Shown here one piece after another: positions 53,493 to 60,969 of a stretch of DNA of 64,000 nucleotides (positions within the stretch are counted from its first letter, which is position 1; each line of letters starts with the position of its first letter). Origin of the DNA: Gordonia soli NBRC 108243 (GTDB taxonomy: Bacteria; Actinomycetota; Actinomycetes; Mycobacteriales; Mycobacteriaceae). The notes under the pieces were generated by a model that was given only the letters and a program-made list of their open reading frames with translations, ran no database searches and was not told the DNA's origin. The position numbers were made by a program, and so were the translations under genes. Where the stretch lies: positions 393,186-457,185 of the forward strand of contig NZ_BANX01000011.1 in the NCBI RefSeq assembly GCF_000334455.1, in the 5' to 3' direction.

Positions 53493-54512
53493 ATGAGACC
53501 CCAACGATGGCGCACCCTGGGCGCCGCCACCGCCGCGGTGGCCGCGCTCACCATCACCGCCTGCTCGGCACCCGACGAATCCGGATCGGATTCCGACAGT
53601 GCGAGTGTGCCCACCGCGGAGGCCGGCGCGTACCCGGTCACCATCGACCACGTGTTCGGCAAGACGACCATCGACAGCCAGCGCAAGCGGGTCGCGGCGA
53701 TGGGCGTGGGTGACGCCGACAACCTGCTGGCACTCGGGGTCAAGCCGGTGACGATCGCGACGTTCGCGGATCCGGACGCCACGAGTTCGCCGTGGAACGC
53801 CGACCTGATCGGTGACACCAGCCCGACGGTCCTCCCGAACACGTCGTCGGAGTTCGGTGGGCAGATCGCCAAGGCGTTGTCGACCAACCCGGACCTCATC
53901 ACCGCGGTCGGCGCGGTGCCGACGCGCGAGCAGTACGACACGCTCGCCAAGACCACGCCGACCATCCTGCGGCCCACCGGCGCGACCGCCTGGGAGACGC
54001 CCTGGGACGTCCAGGTCACCGAGATCGGCAAGGCCGTCGGCCTGCCGAAGGCGGCCGAGGCGAAGGTCGCCGAGACCAAGAAGTACCTCACCGACGTGCA
54101 GAATCAGCATCCGCAGTTCGCCGGCAAGACCGGCGTCGTGGTCACCGGGGCCCCCAACGGCGGCGTCTCGATCTACAGCGAGGGCGACGGCCGCGGCCAG
54201 ACCCTGACCGGCTACGGGCTGAAATTCCCCGAGCAACTGCGGTCGGCCATCACCAACGGCTTCTACGGCGAGCTGGCGGCGGAGAGCCTGAACCGACTCG
54301 ACAGCGCCGACGTCGTGGTCGCGGTCGACTGGGCCGGCTCCAACGACAAGCTACGCGCCGACCCGGCCTTCCAGCGGACCGCCGCCGCACGTGAGGGTCG
54401 CGTGGTCTACCTCGATCAGGAAGTGGGCAGCGCGATGTCGGTGCCCACAGTGCTGACGATCCCCTGGGTCGGCAGCCGAGCAGTGGGTCCGATCGCCGAC
54501 GCGATCAAGTGA
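53493..54512 (+). CDS. Fe-siderophore-binding lipoprotein (FecB/FepB type)
   Basis: A 339-aa periplasmic-binding protein of the class III (TroA/FecB) fold. A signal peptide with lipobox ITAC (Cys at residue 24) anchors it outside the membrane. IDSQRKRVAAMGVGDADNLLALGVKPVTIATF (about 61-92) and the NPDLITAVGAVPTREQYDTLAKTTPTI segment (about 131-157) are typical. A GGAGAGG ribosome binding site precedes ATG 53493. The iron box upstream indicates Fe repression. Its transporter genes lie 2.3 kb downstream, separated by fprA and a small exported-protein gene. Confidence 0.9.
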   Translation: MRPQRWRTLGAATAAVAALTITACSAPDESGSDSDSASVPTAEAGAYPVTIDHVFGKTTIDSQRKRVAAMGVGDADNLLALGVKPVTIATFADPDATSSPWNADLIGDTSPTVLPNTSSEFGGQIAKALSTNPDLITAVGAVPTREQYDTLAKTTPTILRPTGATAWETPWDVQVTEIGKAVGLPKAAEAKVAETKKYLTDVQNQHPQFAGKTGVVVTGAPNGGVSIYSEGDGRGQTLTGYGLKFPEQLRSAITNGFYGELAAESLNRLDSADVVVAVDWAGSNDKLRADPAFQRTAAAREGRVVYLDQEVGSAMSVPTVLTIPWVGSRAVGPIADAIK

Positions 54513-54598
54513 CCTGCACACCCTTCAAGTGAGGTAACCCTCACACGGGATTTTGGCGCTGCCCGCCCAGCGCCTACCGTAGAGGGGATCAGGCGCGT

Positions 54599-54632
54599 GC
54601 CTGCGGGCTCTCTTCGCCGGGAGCCCGCAGGC
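54599..54632. terminator. hairpin between siderophore-binding gene and fprA
   Basis: A 12-bp stem GCCTGCGGGCTC (54599-54610) with its complement at 54621-54632, a 10-nt loop and TTT after. It may terminate the binding-protein transcript or act as an attenuator just before fprA. Confidence 0.65.
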
Positions 54633-54672
54633 TTTCGCGCGCGACGTCTACGAGTCGAGGTAGCACCACTCC

Positions 54673-56067
54673 ATGAGCGACTACAGCCGCCCGTTGCGGG
54701 TAGCGATCGTCGGCGCGGGTCCTGCTGGGATCTACGCCGCGGACGCGTTGATGAAGTCCGACACCGCCAAGGACCGTGGCGTCAGCATCGACCTCTACGA
54801 GCGGATGCCCGCACCGTTCGGACTCATCCGCTACGGCGTCGCCCCTGACCACCCCCGCATCAAGGGCATCATCACCGCCCTCCACAAGGTGCTCGACAAG
54901 CCACAGGTCCGACTCCTGGGCAACATCGACTACGGCACCGACATCACGCTCGAGGAACTGCGCGACCACTACGACGCGGTGATCTTCTCGACCGGCGCCA
55001 CCGACGACCGCGCACTCGACATCCCGGGTGTCGAGCTCGAGGGCAGCTACGGTGCCGGACAGTTCGTGGCCTGGTACGACGGCCACCCCGACTTCCCGCG
55101 CACCTGGCCGCTGGAGGCCGAGAAGGTCGCCGTCATCGGCGTCGGCAACGTGGCCCTCGACGTCGCGCGCGTGCTCGCCAAGACCGGCGACGAACTGCTG
55201 CCGACCGAGATCCCGGCCAACGTCTACGAGGGACTCAAGGCCAACAAGGCCGTCGAGGTGCACGTCTTCGGACGTCGCGGCCCGGCGCAGGCCAAGTTCA
55301 CCCCGCTCGAACTCAAGGAACTCGACCACTCCCCGACCATCGAGGTCGTCGTGGCACCCGAGGACATCGAGTACGACGAGGGTTCGGCCGTCGCCCGTCG
55401 CAGCAGCAAGATCACCGACCAGGTCGCGACGATCATCGAGAACTACGCGATCCGCGATCCCAAGCAGGGTGCGATCCACAAGCTGTTCCTGCACTTCTTC
55501 GAGAACCCCATCGAGATCCTCGGCGAGGACGGCAAGGTCGTCGGCCTGCGCACCGAGCGCACCGAACTCGACGGCACCGGCAACGTGAAGCCGACCGGCA
55601 AGACCACCGACTGGGAGCTCGGCGCCGTCTACCGGGCTGTCGGTTACCTGTCGGACAACCTGCCGCAGATCCCGTTCGACACCCAGGCCGGGGTCATCCC
55701 GAACGAGGCCGGCCGGGTCTTCGACCAGGGCCGTCACCTCACCGGCATCTACACGACGGGGTGGGTCAAGCGCGGTCCGGTCGGTCTCATCGGCCACACC
55801 AAGGGCGATGCCAACGAGACGGTCGACTGCATCATCGAGGACATGACCAACGGCACCCTGAACGAGCCGTCGGCGCCGACCGAGGACGCGGTCATCGCGC
55901 TGCTCGAGGGCAAGGGCATCCCGTTCACGACGTGGGACGGCTGGTACCGACTCGACGAGCACGAGCGCGCCCTGGGCGCCGCCGAGGGCCGTGAGCGCGT
56001 GAAGGTCGTCGAGCGCGAGGACATGCTCGCCGCATCCGAGCCGCACAAGGTCAGCGGCACCGACTGA
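54673..56067 (+). CDS. fprA: ferredoxin-NADP reductase FprA
   Basis: A 464-aa adrenodoxin-reductase-type flavoprotein recognised as FprA (Rv3106). The FAD motif VAIVGAGPAGIYAADAL is at 10-26, then RMPAPFGLIRYGVAPDHP (about 44-61), the NADP-binding VIGVGNVALDVARVLA (about 150-165), VFGRRGPAQAKFT and the C-terminal TTGWVKRGPVGLIGHTKGDANETV. It transfers electrons from NADPH to ferredoxin and so may supply P450 steroid enzymes or iron reduction. A GAGGTA ribosome binding site at 54657 precedes ATG 54673. Confidence 0.95.
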   Translation: MSDYSRPLRVAIVGAGPAGIYAADALMKSDTAKDRGVSIDLYERMPAPFGLIRYGVAPDHPRIKGIITALHKVLDKPQVRLLGNIDYGTDITLEELRDHYDAVIFSTGATDDRALDIPGVELEGSYGAGQFVAWYDGHPDFPRTWPLEAEKVAVIGVGNVALDVARVLAKTGDELLPTEIPANVYEGLKANKAVEVHVFGRRGPAQAKFTPLELKELDHSPTIEVVVAPEDIEYDEGSAVARRSSKITDQVATIIENYAIRDPKQGAIHKLFLHFFENPIEILGEDGKVVGLRTERTELDGTGNVKPTGKTTDWELGAVYRAVGYLSDNLPQIPFDTQAGVIPNEAGRVFDQGRHLTGIYTTGWVKRGPVGLIGHTKGDANETVDCIIEDMTNGTLNEPSAPTEDAVIALLEGKGIPFTTWDGWYRLDEHERALGAAEGRERVKVVEREDMLAASEPHKVSGTD

Positions 56068-56087
56068 CTCCCTACACACCACAGCAG

Positions 56088-56132
56088 ACACGAGAAGCGG
56101 CGACCGGGATCACCGGTCGCCGCTTCTCGTGT
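56088..56132. terminator. bidirectional 20-bp hairpin terminator
   Basis: A perfect 20-bp stem (56088-56107 with 56113-56132) with loop GATCA between convergent fprA and the small exported-protein gene; the strongest simple terminator in the window. Confidence 0.85.
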
Positions 56133-56151
56133 GTGAACTCGTTACTGCGTC

Positions 56152-56616
56152 TCAGCCCTGACGACGGATGTCGTTGCGCCAGTAGCCGAAGTTGTCGAAG
56201 ACGTTCTCCGCCTCGGTTGCGATGGTGTAGCCGCTGATGGAGCTCGGGAAGCAGCCGAACCAGCGCGTCTCGATCGGACGGACCCACCGGGTGCCGTTCC
56301 ACTTGGACATCGACTGTCCGGGCTTGAGCTCCTTGATGAACTTGGTCGGCCCGTTGATCTCCTGCAGCGTGACGTTGTGCAGGCTGCTGCCGCCGGTGTT
56401 GCGCACGGTCATCCATCGCTCCATGTACCAGGCCTGGTTCCAGGGCTGGCCCCACTGACCGAAGTGACATTCCACGCCGCCGAGAAGCTGGAGATTGCCT
56501 GGCGTGGCCGCCTGGGCCGGGGCCGTGGCCCCGAGCATCCCGGCACCGATCCCGACCGTCGCCAGCACTGCTGCGGCGGCGCGCGTGAGGGAAGCACGCG
56601 TGAGAGACATTGACAT
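56152..56616 (-). CDS. small exported protein of unknown function
   Basis: A 154-aa secreted protein. A signal peptide (about 1-36) ends AQA-ATPG. The mature part has two Cys (GGVECHFGQWGQPWNQAWYMERW and TRWFGCFPSS), probably disulfide-linked, and many Trp/Tyr/Asn residues, suggesting a small beta-sandwich. No family recognised. It interrupts the siderophore-uptake genes and reads against them. The start may be ATG 56616 or the ATG two codons on. Confidence 0.75.
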   Translation of the reverse strand: MSMSLTRASLTRAAAAVLATVGIGAGMLGATAPAQAATPGNLQLLGGVECHFGQWGQPWNQAWYMERWMTVRNTGGSSLHNVTLQEINGPTKFIKELKPGQSMSKWNGTRWVRPIETRWFGCFPSSISGYTIATEAENVFDNFGYWRNDIRRQG

Positions 56617-56781
56617 GTCGACCTTCCTCGATTCCGATCCGGTGTTGACTGTGTGACTGGTTGGACTATCGCGCAGCCCAGATCGAATCGTTACCCCCTC
56701 GCCGTGATCGACACGTACGATGCCGATCTTTCGTTACGCAAACTCCATGTCCGACGACGGCTTCCGTTCGCACCTTCCGTG

Positions 56782-56800
56782 GTTGGTAAGGTTTACCTTT
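56782..56800 (+). promoter_or_regulatory. candidate IdeR/DtxR iron box over a leaderless promoter
   Basis: GTTGGTAAGGTTTACCTTT matches the IdeR consensus at about 12 of 19 positions. It contains a -10 TAAGGT (56787-56792) 8 nt before GTG 56801, so repressor binding would cover the -10 and transcription start. Confidence 0.6.
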
Positions 56801-57790
56801 GTGCGTCGTTTCACCGTGTTGGTGCTGCTCATCGCAGTGCTCCTGGCCGCCATCGTGGCCTCTGTCGCCATCGGCACCCGGTCGCTCGGGGTCACCGAGG
56901 TGTGGCAGGCGCTGTTCGACAGTTCCACCGAGGGCACCGACGCCCACGGCATCGTCTGGGACCTGCGAATCCCGCGGACCGGACTCGGACTCGTCGTCGG
57001 TCTGGCCATCGGTGCCGCCGGAGCCCTGACCCAGGGCCACACCCGCAACCCACTCGCCGACCCCGGCATGCTCGGCGTCAACGCCGGTGCCGCCCTCGCG
57101 GTCGTGGCCGGTGTGTACCTCCTCGGCATCCAGAGCCCGATCGCCTACATGTTCTTCGGGCTACTCGGGGCGGTGGTCGCCGCGAGCGCGGTGTTCGGAC
57201 TCTCGGCGCTGAGCGGCACCAGCCCTCTGACCCTGGTCCTCGCAGGTACCGGACTCTCCGCCCTGCTCCTGGCCTTCACGTCGGCGATCGTGCTGACCGA
57301 CACCGACTCGCTCGAGACCTGGCGGTTCTGGAATGTCGGGGCGACCTCGGGCCGCAGTCCCGACATCTTCTGGTCGAGCCTGCCGTTCATCTGCATCGGC
57401 CTCGTCCTGGCCCTCGCGAGCGGATTCTTCCTCAACGTCCTGAGCCTGGGCGACGACATGACCAAGGCCCTCGGCTCCCGGGTCGTGGTCATCCGGATCG
57501 TCGGCGTCCTGGCGATCACCCTGCTGATCGGCGCGGCCACCGCGGCCTGCGGCCCGATCGTCTTCCTCGGTCTGGTGGTGCCCCACATCTCGCGGGCGTT
57601 CGTCGGTCCCGACTACCGCTGGATCATCCCGTATTCGGCTGTGCTGGGCGCCATCCTGCTGTTGGTGTGCGACGTGATCGGCCGCGTCGTGGCCCGTCCG
57701 GGTGAACTGCAGGTCGGCGTGGTACTCGCGCTGGTATGCGCACCGTTCCTGATCGTGATGGTCCGTCGGCGGAGGTTGGCGAGCGTATGA
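56801..57790 (+). CDS. Fe-siderophore ABC permease 1 (FecCD family)
   Basis: A 329-aa FecCD-type permease with about nine to ten membrane helices. IPRTGLGLVVGLAIGAAGALTQGHTRNPLADPGMLGVNAGAA (about residues 50-91) is the family signature, and GDDMTKALGSRVVVIR plus GPIVFLGLVVPHISRAFVGPDYR (coupling-helix region, about 247-269) are conserved. GTG 56801 is chosen because an iron box and -10 end immediately before it; the longer frame from 56720 or 56747 would put the box inside the coding sequence. It overlaps permease 2 by 4 bp. Confidence 0.9.
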   Translation: MRRFTVLVLLIAVLLAAIVASVAIGTRSLGVTEVWQALFDSSTEGTDAHGIVWDLRIPRTGLGLVVGLAIGAAGALTQGHTRNPLADPGMLGVNAGAALAVVAGVYLLGIQSPIAYMFFGLLGAVVAASAVFGLSALSGTSPLTLVLAGTGLSALLLAFTSAIVLTDTDSLETWRFWNVGATSGRSPDIFWSSLPFICIGLVLALASGFFLNVLSLGDDMTKALGSRVVVIRIVGVLAITLLIGAATAACGPIVFLGLVVPHISRAFVGPDYRWIIPYSAVLGAILLLVCDVIGRVVARPGELQVGVVLALVCAPFLIVMVRRRRLASV

Positions 57791-58884
57791 GCACTGTTCT
57801 CTCCGATCCGACCGCGACCCCCATCCGCGGGCGGCGTCCCGTCTTCCGGTTCGGCCGGGCTTCGTGGATCATCCGTCCCCGACAACTCATCGTCGTCGGC
57901 ATCGGCATCGTCGTGGCCCTGATCCTGTTCCTGTTCAGCGTCGGTGTCAGCGAGTACCCGCTCTCGCCGATCGACGTGGCCCGCATCCTGCTCGGCGGTG
58001 GTACGCGCATCGAGAACGTGGTGGTCTTCGATGTTGCGCTCCCCCGCGCGCTGGTCTCGGCACTGGTCGGCTTCGGCCTCGGGATGGCCGGCTCGCTGAC
58101 TCAGCTGATCGCCCGCAACCCGCTGGCCACCCCGGACATCCTCGGTATCACCGCGGGCGCAAGTGCCGCGGCCGTGGCCGCGATCGCCTTCGCCGGCTCC
58201 TGGGGTGCGTGGTTCGCGAGCATCGGCGTCCCGGGCGCGGCCCTCGTCGGTGGACTCGCCACCGCCATCGCGATGTACCTGCTCGCATGGAAGCGCGGCG
58301 GCGGCATCAGCATCGACCCGTTCCGCCTGGTGCTGATCGGTGTGGGGCTGACGTGGATGCTGCAGGCGTTGACGAGCTATCTGCTGACCCGCGCCAACAT
58401 CTACGACGTCGGCCGGGCGCAGACCTGGCTGGTGGGCTCCGTCGCCGACGCCGGCTGGTCCAATGTCTGGCCCGCAGCCGTCGCCATCGCGGTCGGCGTC
58501 GCCATCGTCGTGCTCACGTCGCGTCAGATCAGCACGATGAGCCTGGGCGCCGACATCGCGAAGGGCCTCGGCGTCCCGACCGGCCGGATCACGGCGGTCA
58601 TCTTGCTGGTGGCCGTCGTCGTCGCCGCGCTGTGTGTGTCGGCGGCCGGTCCCATCGCGTTCGTCGGACTGCTCGCTCCGCAGATCGCCATGCGCGTCGT
58701 CCACTCGTCGGTGCCCACCCCGCTCGCATCCGGTCTGTGCGGCGCCATCCTGGTGCTCGCCGGAGACCTGTTGTGCCGCACGCTGCTCCCCGGCGGACTC
58801 CCCGTCGGCATCGTCACCGCGGCGATCGGCGGCCCGTTCCTGATCTACCTGATGATCAGCATGTCCAGAAAGGCGACCGTATGA
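57787..58884 (+). CDS. Fe-siderophore ABC permease 2 (FecCD family)
   Basis: A 365-aa FecCD-type permease, partner of permease 1. PRALVSALVGFGLGMAGSLTQLIARNPLATPDILGITAGASA (about residues 86-127) and the GPIAFVGLLAPQIAMRVVHSSVPT coupling segment (about 289-312) are clear. A polar N-terminal tail of about 35 residues precedes the first helix. ATG overlaps the permease 1 stop; its stop overlaps the ATPase ATG. Confidence 0.92.
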   Translation: MSTVLSDPTATPIRGRRPVFRFGRASWIIRPRQLIVVGIGIVVALILFLFSVGVSEYPLSPIDVARILLGGGTRIENVVVFDVALPRALVSALVGFGLGMAGSLTQLIARNPLATPDILGITAGASAAAVAAIAFAGSWGAWFASIGVPGAALVGGLATAIAMYLLAWKRGGGISIDPFRLVLIGVGLTWMLQALTSYLLTRANIYDVGRAQTWLVGSVADAGWSNVWPAAVAIAVGVAIVVLTSRQISTMSLGADIAKGLGVPTGRITAVILLVAVVVAALCVSAAGPIAFVGLLAPQIAMRVVHSSVPTPLASGLCGAILVLAGDLLCRTLLPGGLPVGIVTAAIGGPFLIYLMISMSRKATV

Positions 58885-59705
58885 GTCGACTCCGCGCCGA
58901 AGGACTGGTCGTCGGATACGACGACCGGATCATCATCGACGACCTCGACATCGCCATCCCCGATGCGCAGATCACCACGATCATCGGCCCCAACGGCTGC
59001 GGCAAGTCGACCCTGCTGCGCTGTCTGGCCCGGCTCCTGCCGGCCAAGGCGGGCACCGTGTTCCTCGACGACCAGGACATCGCGACCATCCGACCGAAGA
59101 CGGTCGCCCGGACCCTGGGTCTGCTGCCGCAGAACCCGGTCGCACCCGAGGGGCTGACCGTCGCCGACCTGGTCTCGCGCGGTCGTCACCCGCACCAGCG
59201 CTGGTATCAGCAGGCCTCGTCGGAGGACGAGGCGGCCGTCGAGCGGGCGCTCGAGCTGACCGGTACCGCAGAACTCGCCGAGCGGCCGGTCGACGCGTTG
59301 TCGGGCGGTCAGCGACAACGCGTCTGGATTGCGCTGACGCTCGCGCAGGAGACCGACCTGTTGCTGCTGGACGAGCCGACGACGTACCTCGACCTCGCGC
59401 ATTCCGTGGAGGTGCTCGACCTCGTCCACGAACTCAAGTCCGAGCACGGCAAGACGATCGTCATGGTCTTGCACGACCTGAATCTCGCGACCCGCTACAG
59501 CGATTCGCTGTTCGTGATGCGCGACGGCGCGATCGTGCGGCACGGTTCGCCCGAGTCGGTCATCGACGTCGAACTCCTCGAGCAGGCCTTCGGCCTACGG
59601 TCCCACATCATCCCGGACCCGCTGTTCGGCCATCCGCTGATCGTGCCGGTCGGCTCACGCGGCGATCTCCGTCTGCCCGAGGAGATCCCGGACGCCGCTC
59701 ACTGA
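58881..59705 (+). CDS. Fe-siderophore ABC ATPase (FepC type)
   Basis: A 274-aa ABC ATPase of the iron-chelate uptake class. Walker A GPNGCGKSTL (about residues 37-46), Q-loop LLPQNPVAPEGLTV, signature LSGGQRQRVWIALTLAQ (about 139-155) and Walker B LLLDEPTTYLDLAH (about 159-172). Coupled to permease 2 by an ATGA overlap. Its stop overlaps the end of the convergent DUF1275 gene by 7 bp. Confidence 0.93.
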   Translation: MSRLRAEGLVVGYDDRIIIDDLDIAIPDAQITTIIGPNGCGKSTLLRCLARLLPAKAGTVFLDDQDIATIRPKTVARTLGLLPQNPVAPEGLTVADLVSRGRHPHQRWYQQASSEDEAAVERALELTGTAELAERPVDALSGGQRQRVWIALTLAQETDLLLLDEPTTYLDLAHSVEVLDLVHELKSEHGKTIVMVLHDLNLATRYSDSLFVMRDGAIVRHGSPESVIDVELLEQAFGLRSHIIPDPLFGHPLIVPVGSRGDLRLPEEIPDAAH

Positions 59706-60418
59706 CCCGTGGTCGGCGTGGGCGTCCCGGCGCGCCCGGGAGTGGCCGATGGCCGCAGGACGGCACCGAGGACCAGCACGACGAGCAGGAGCCCGAACGG
59801 GAACCACAGGGCGGGCAACCGGATCCACTGGTAGGCGAAGCCCCCTGCAACCGCACCGACCGCCAGCAGCGCCCACGACGACAGGCTGATCAGCCAGGCA
59901 CGGCGGTCGGCCGAGTGTCGGGTACTCGGGGCGAGGATGTCGGCGAGTTCGCGGCCCGCGGTGACCAGGGTGCCGGTCACGTAGGTGAGTCCGCCGCGCA
60001 CCGACCGGTCGTTCTCGAAGGTCGCGTTGATCATGCCGGTCACCACCGCGGTCACCAGCATCGCCGACAGTCCGGACACGGTGAGCGCCAACAGGAGTAC
60101 GAGTCCCATCCCCGCGGTGACGATCGCGGTGAGGCGCCACCGTGTGCCCCACGACAGTCGGTTGCACACCGATCCGGCTACGACGCCGACGAAGAACAGC
60201 GCGATGATGCCTCCGCACTCGGCCGCCTCCGACCACTGCCGGGTGCTCGGTGACGAGCCCAGCACGGTGGTGTTGCCGGACATGAACGAGACAAAGGTGC
60301 CACCGAGGTACAGAAAGGCGACGGCGTCGACGAATCCCGCGACGACGAGCAACGATCGGGCGAGGACACGCCGCTCGAGTTGGATCCGACTCACACCACT
60401 ACTGCTGTCTGCGTTCAC
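59699..60418 (-). CDS. DUF1275 (YoaK-like) membrane protein
   Basis: A 239-aa membrane protein of the DUF1275 family. GFVDAVAFLYLGGTFVSFMSGNTTVLG (about residues 28-54) is the family hallmark, and six membrane helices can be counted. Function unknown; overlaps the marR start by 4 bp, so it is probably coexpressed with that regulator. Confidence 0.88.
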   Translation of the reverse strand: MNADSSSGVSRIQLERRVLARSLLVVAGFVDAVAFLYLGGTFVSFMSGNTTVLGSSPSTRQWSEAAECGGIIALFFVGVVAGSVCNRLSWGTRWRLTAIVTAGMGLVLLLALTVSGLSAMLVTAVVTGMINATFENDRSVRGGLTYVTGTLVTAGRELADILAPSTRHSADRRAWLISLSSWALLAVGAVAGGFAYQWIRLPALWFPFGLLLVVLVLGAVLRPSATPGRAGTPTPTTGQ

Positions 60419-60843
60419 GATTCACTCCGACGCGCACGGAGCAGCTCGAGTAGCAGTTCCCGCAGGGCAGGCTCGGAATCCCCGAGCGCGGCGACCAGCG
60501 TCGGGTCGGTGCGTTCCCGTTCGAGGAGAGTCCGGTAGACGTCGAGCCCGGCGGCCGTGCCGGCCACGTGTTTACGACGTTCGTCGGCGGGGTCGGTCTG
60601 CCGGGTGACGTAGCCGACGCGTTCGAGCCGCTCGATCGTCCGGCTCGCGGTCTGATCGGTCACCCGTGCCGCCTGCGCGATCTGACGCTGCGACGCCGGA
60701 CCGGTCGACAGCACATGCAGGACGACGAGTCCGGCGCTGGACAGGTCGTATTCGCGCAGCACCCGCTCCCATGCATGCTCGACGAGCCGGGCCGCAGTCG
60801 ACAGCAGGCGGCCGGTCGGCCATCCCTCGATACCGTCGTCCAT
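60415..60843 (-). CDS. MarR-family regulator
   Basis: A 142-aa MarR winged-helix protein. SQRQIAQAARVTDQTASRTIERLERVGYVTRQTDPADERRKHVAGTAAG (about residues 53-101) carries the HTH and the D-x-R wing. ATG 60843 has a GAGGATCGGG ribosome binding site; an in-frame ATG at 60936 lies beyond the operator. It probably controls the divergent RND transporter through the 60883-60902 repeat. Confidence 0.88.
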   Translation of the reverse strand: MDDGIEGWPTGRLLSTAARLVEHAWERVLREYDLSSAGLVVLHVLSTGPASQRQIAQAARVTDQTASRTIERLERVGYVTRQTDPADERRKHVAGTAAGLDVYRTLLERERTDPTLVAALGDSEPALRELLLELLRARRSES

Positions 60844-60882
60844 CACCCGATCCTCGTTCCTCGTCCACCTCGGGACTTGCAA

Positions 60883-60902
60883 TTGCTCAGCCTGCTGAAC
60901 AA
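60883..60902. promoter_or_regulatory. MarR operator between marR and mmpL-like gene
   Basis: TTGCTCAGC (60883-60891) and GCTGAACAA (60894-60902) are inverted arms with one mismatched pair and a 2-bp centre, a 20-bp site in the divergent gap. Confidence 0.7.
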
Positions 60903-60969
60903 GATGGTCCCAGAAGCCGACGCATCGAACAATCACGCCGCGCCGGATCCCGACGAGAGACGAGGCATC

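Noticed and set aside
56720..56800. Longer N-terminus for FecCD permease 1
   Set aside because: It would place an iron box and -10 inside the coding region; FecCD permeases normally start close to the first helix.
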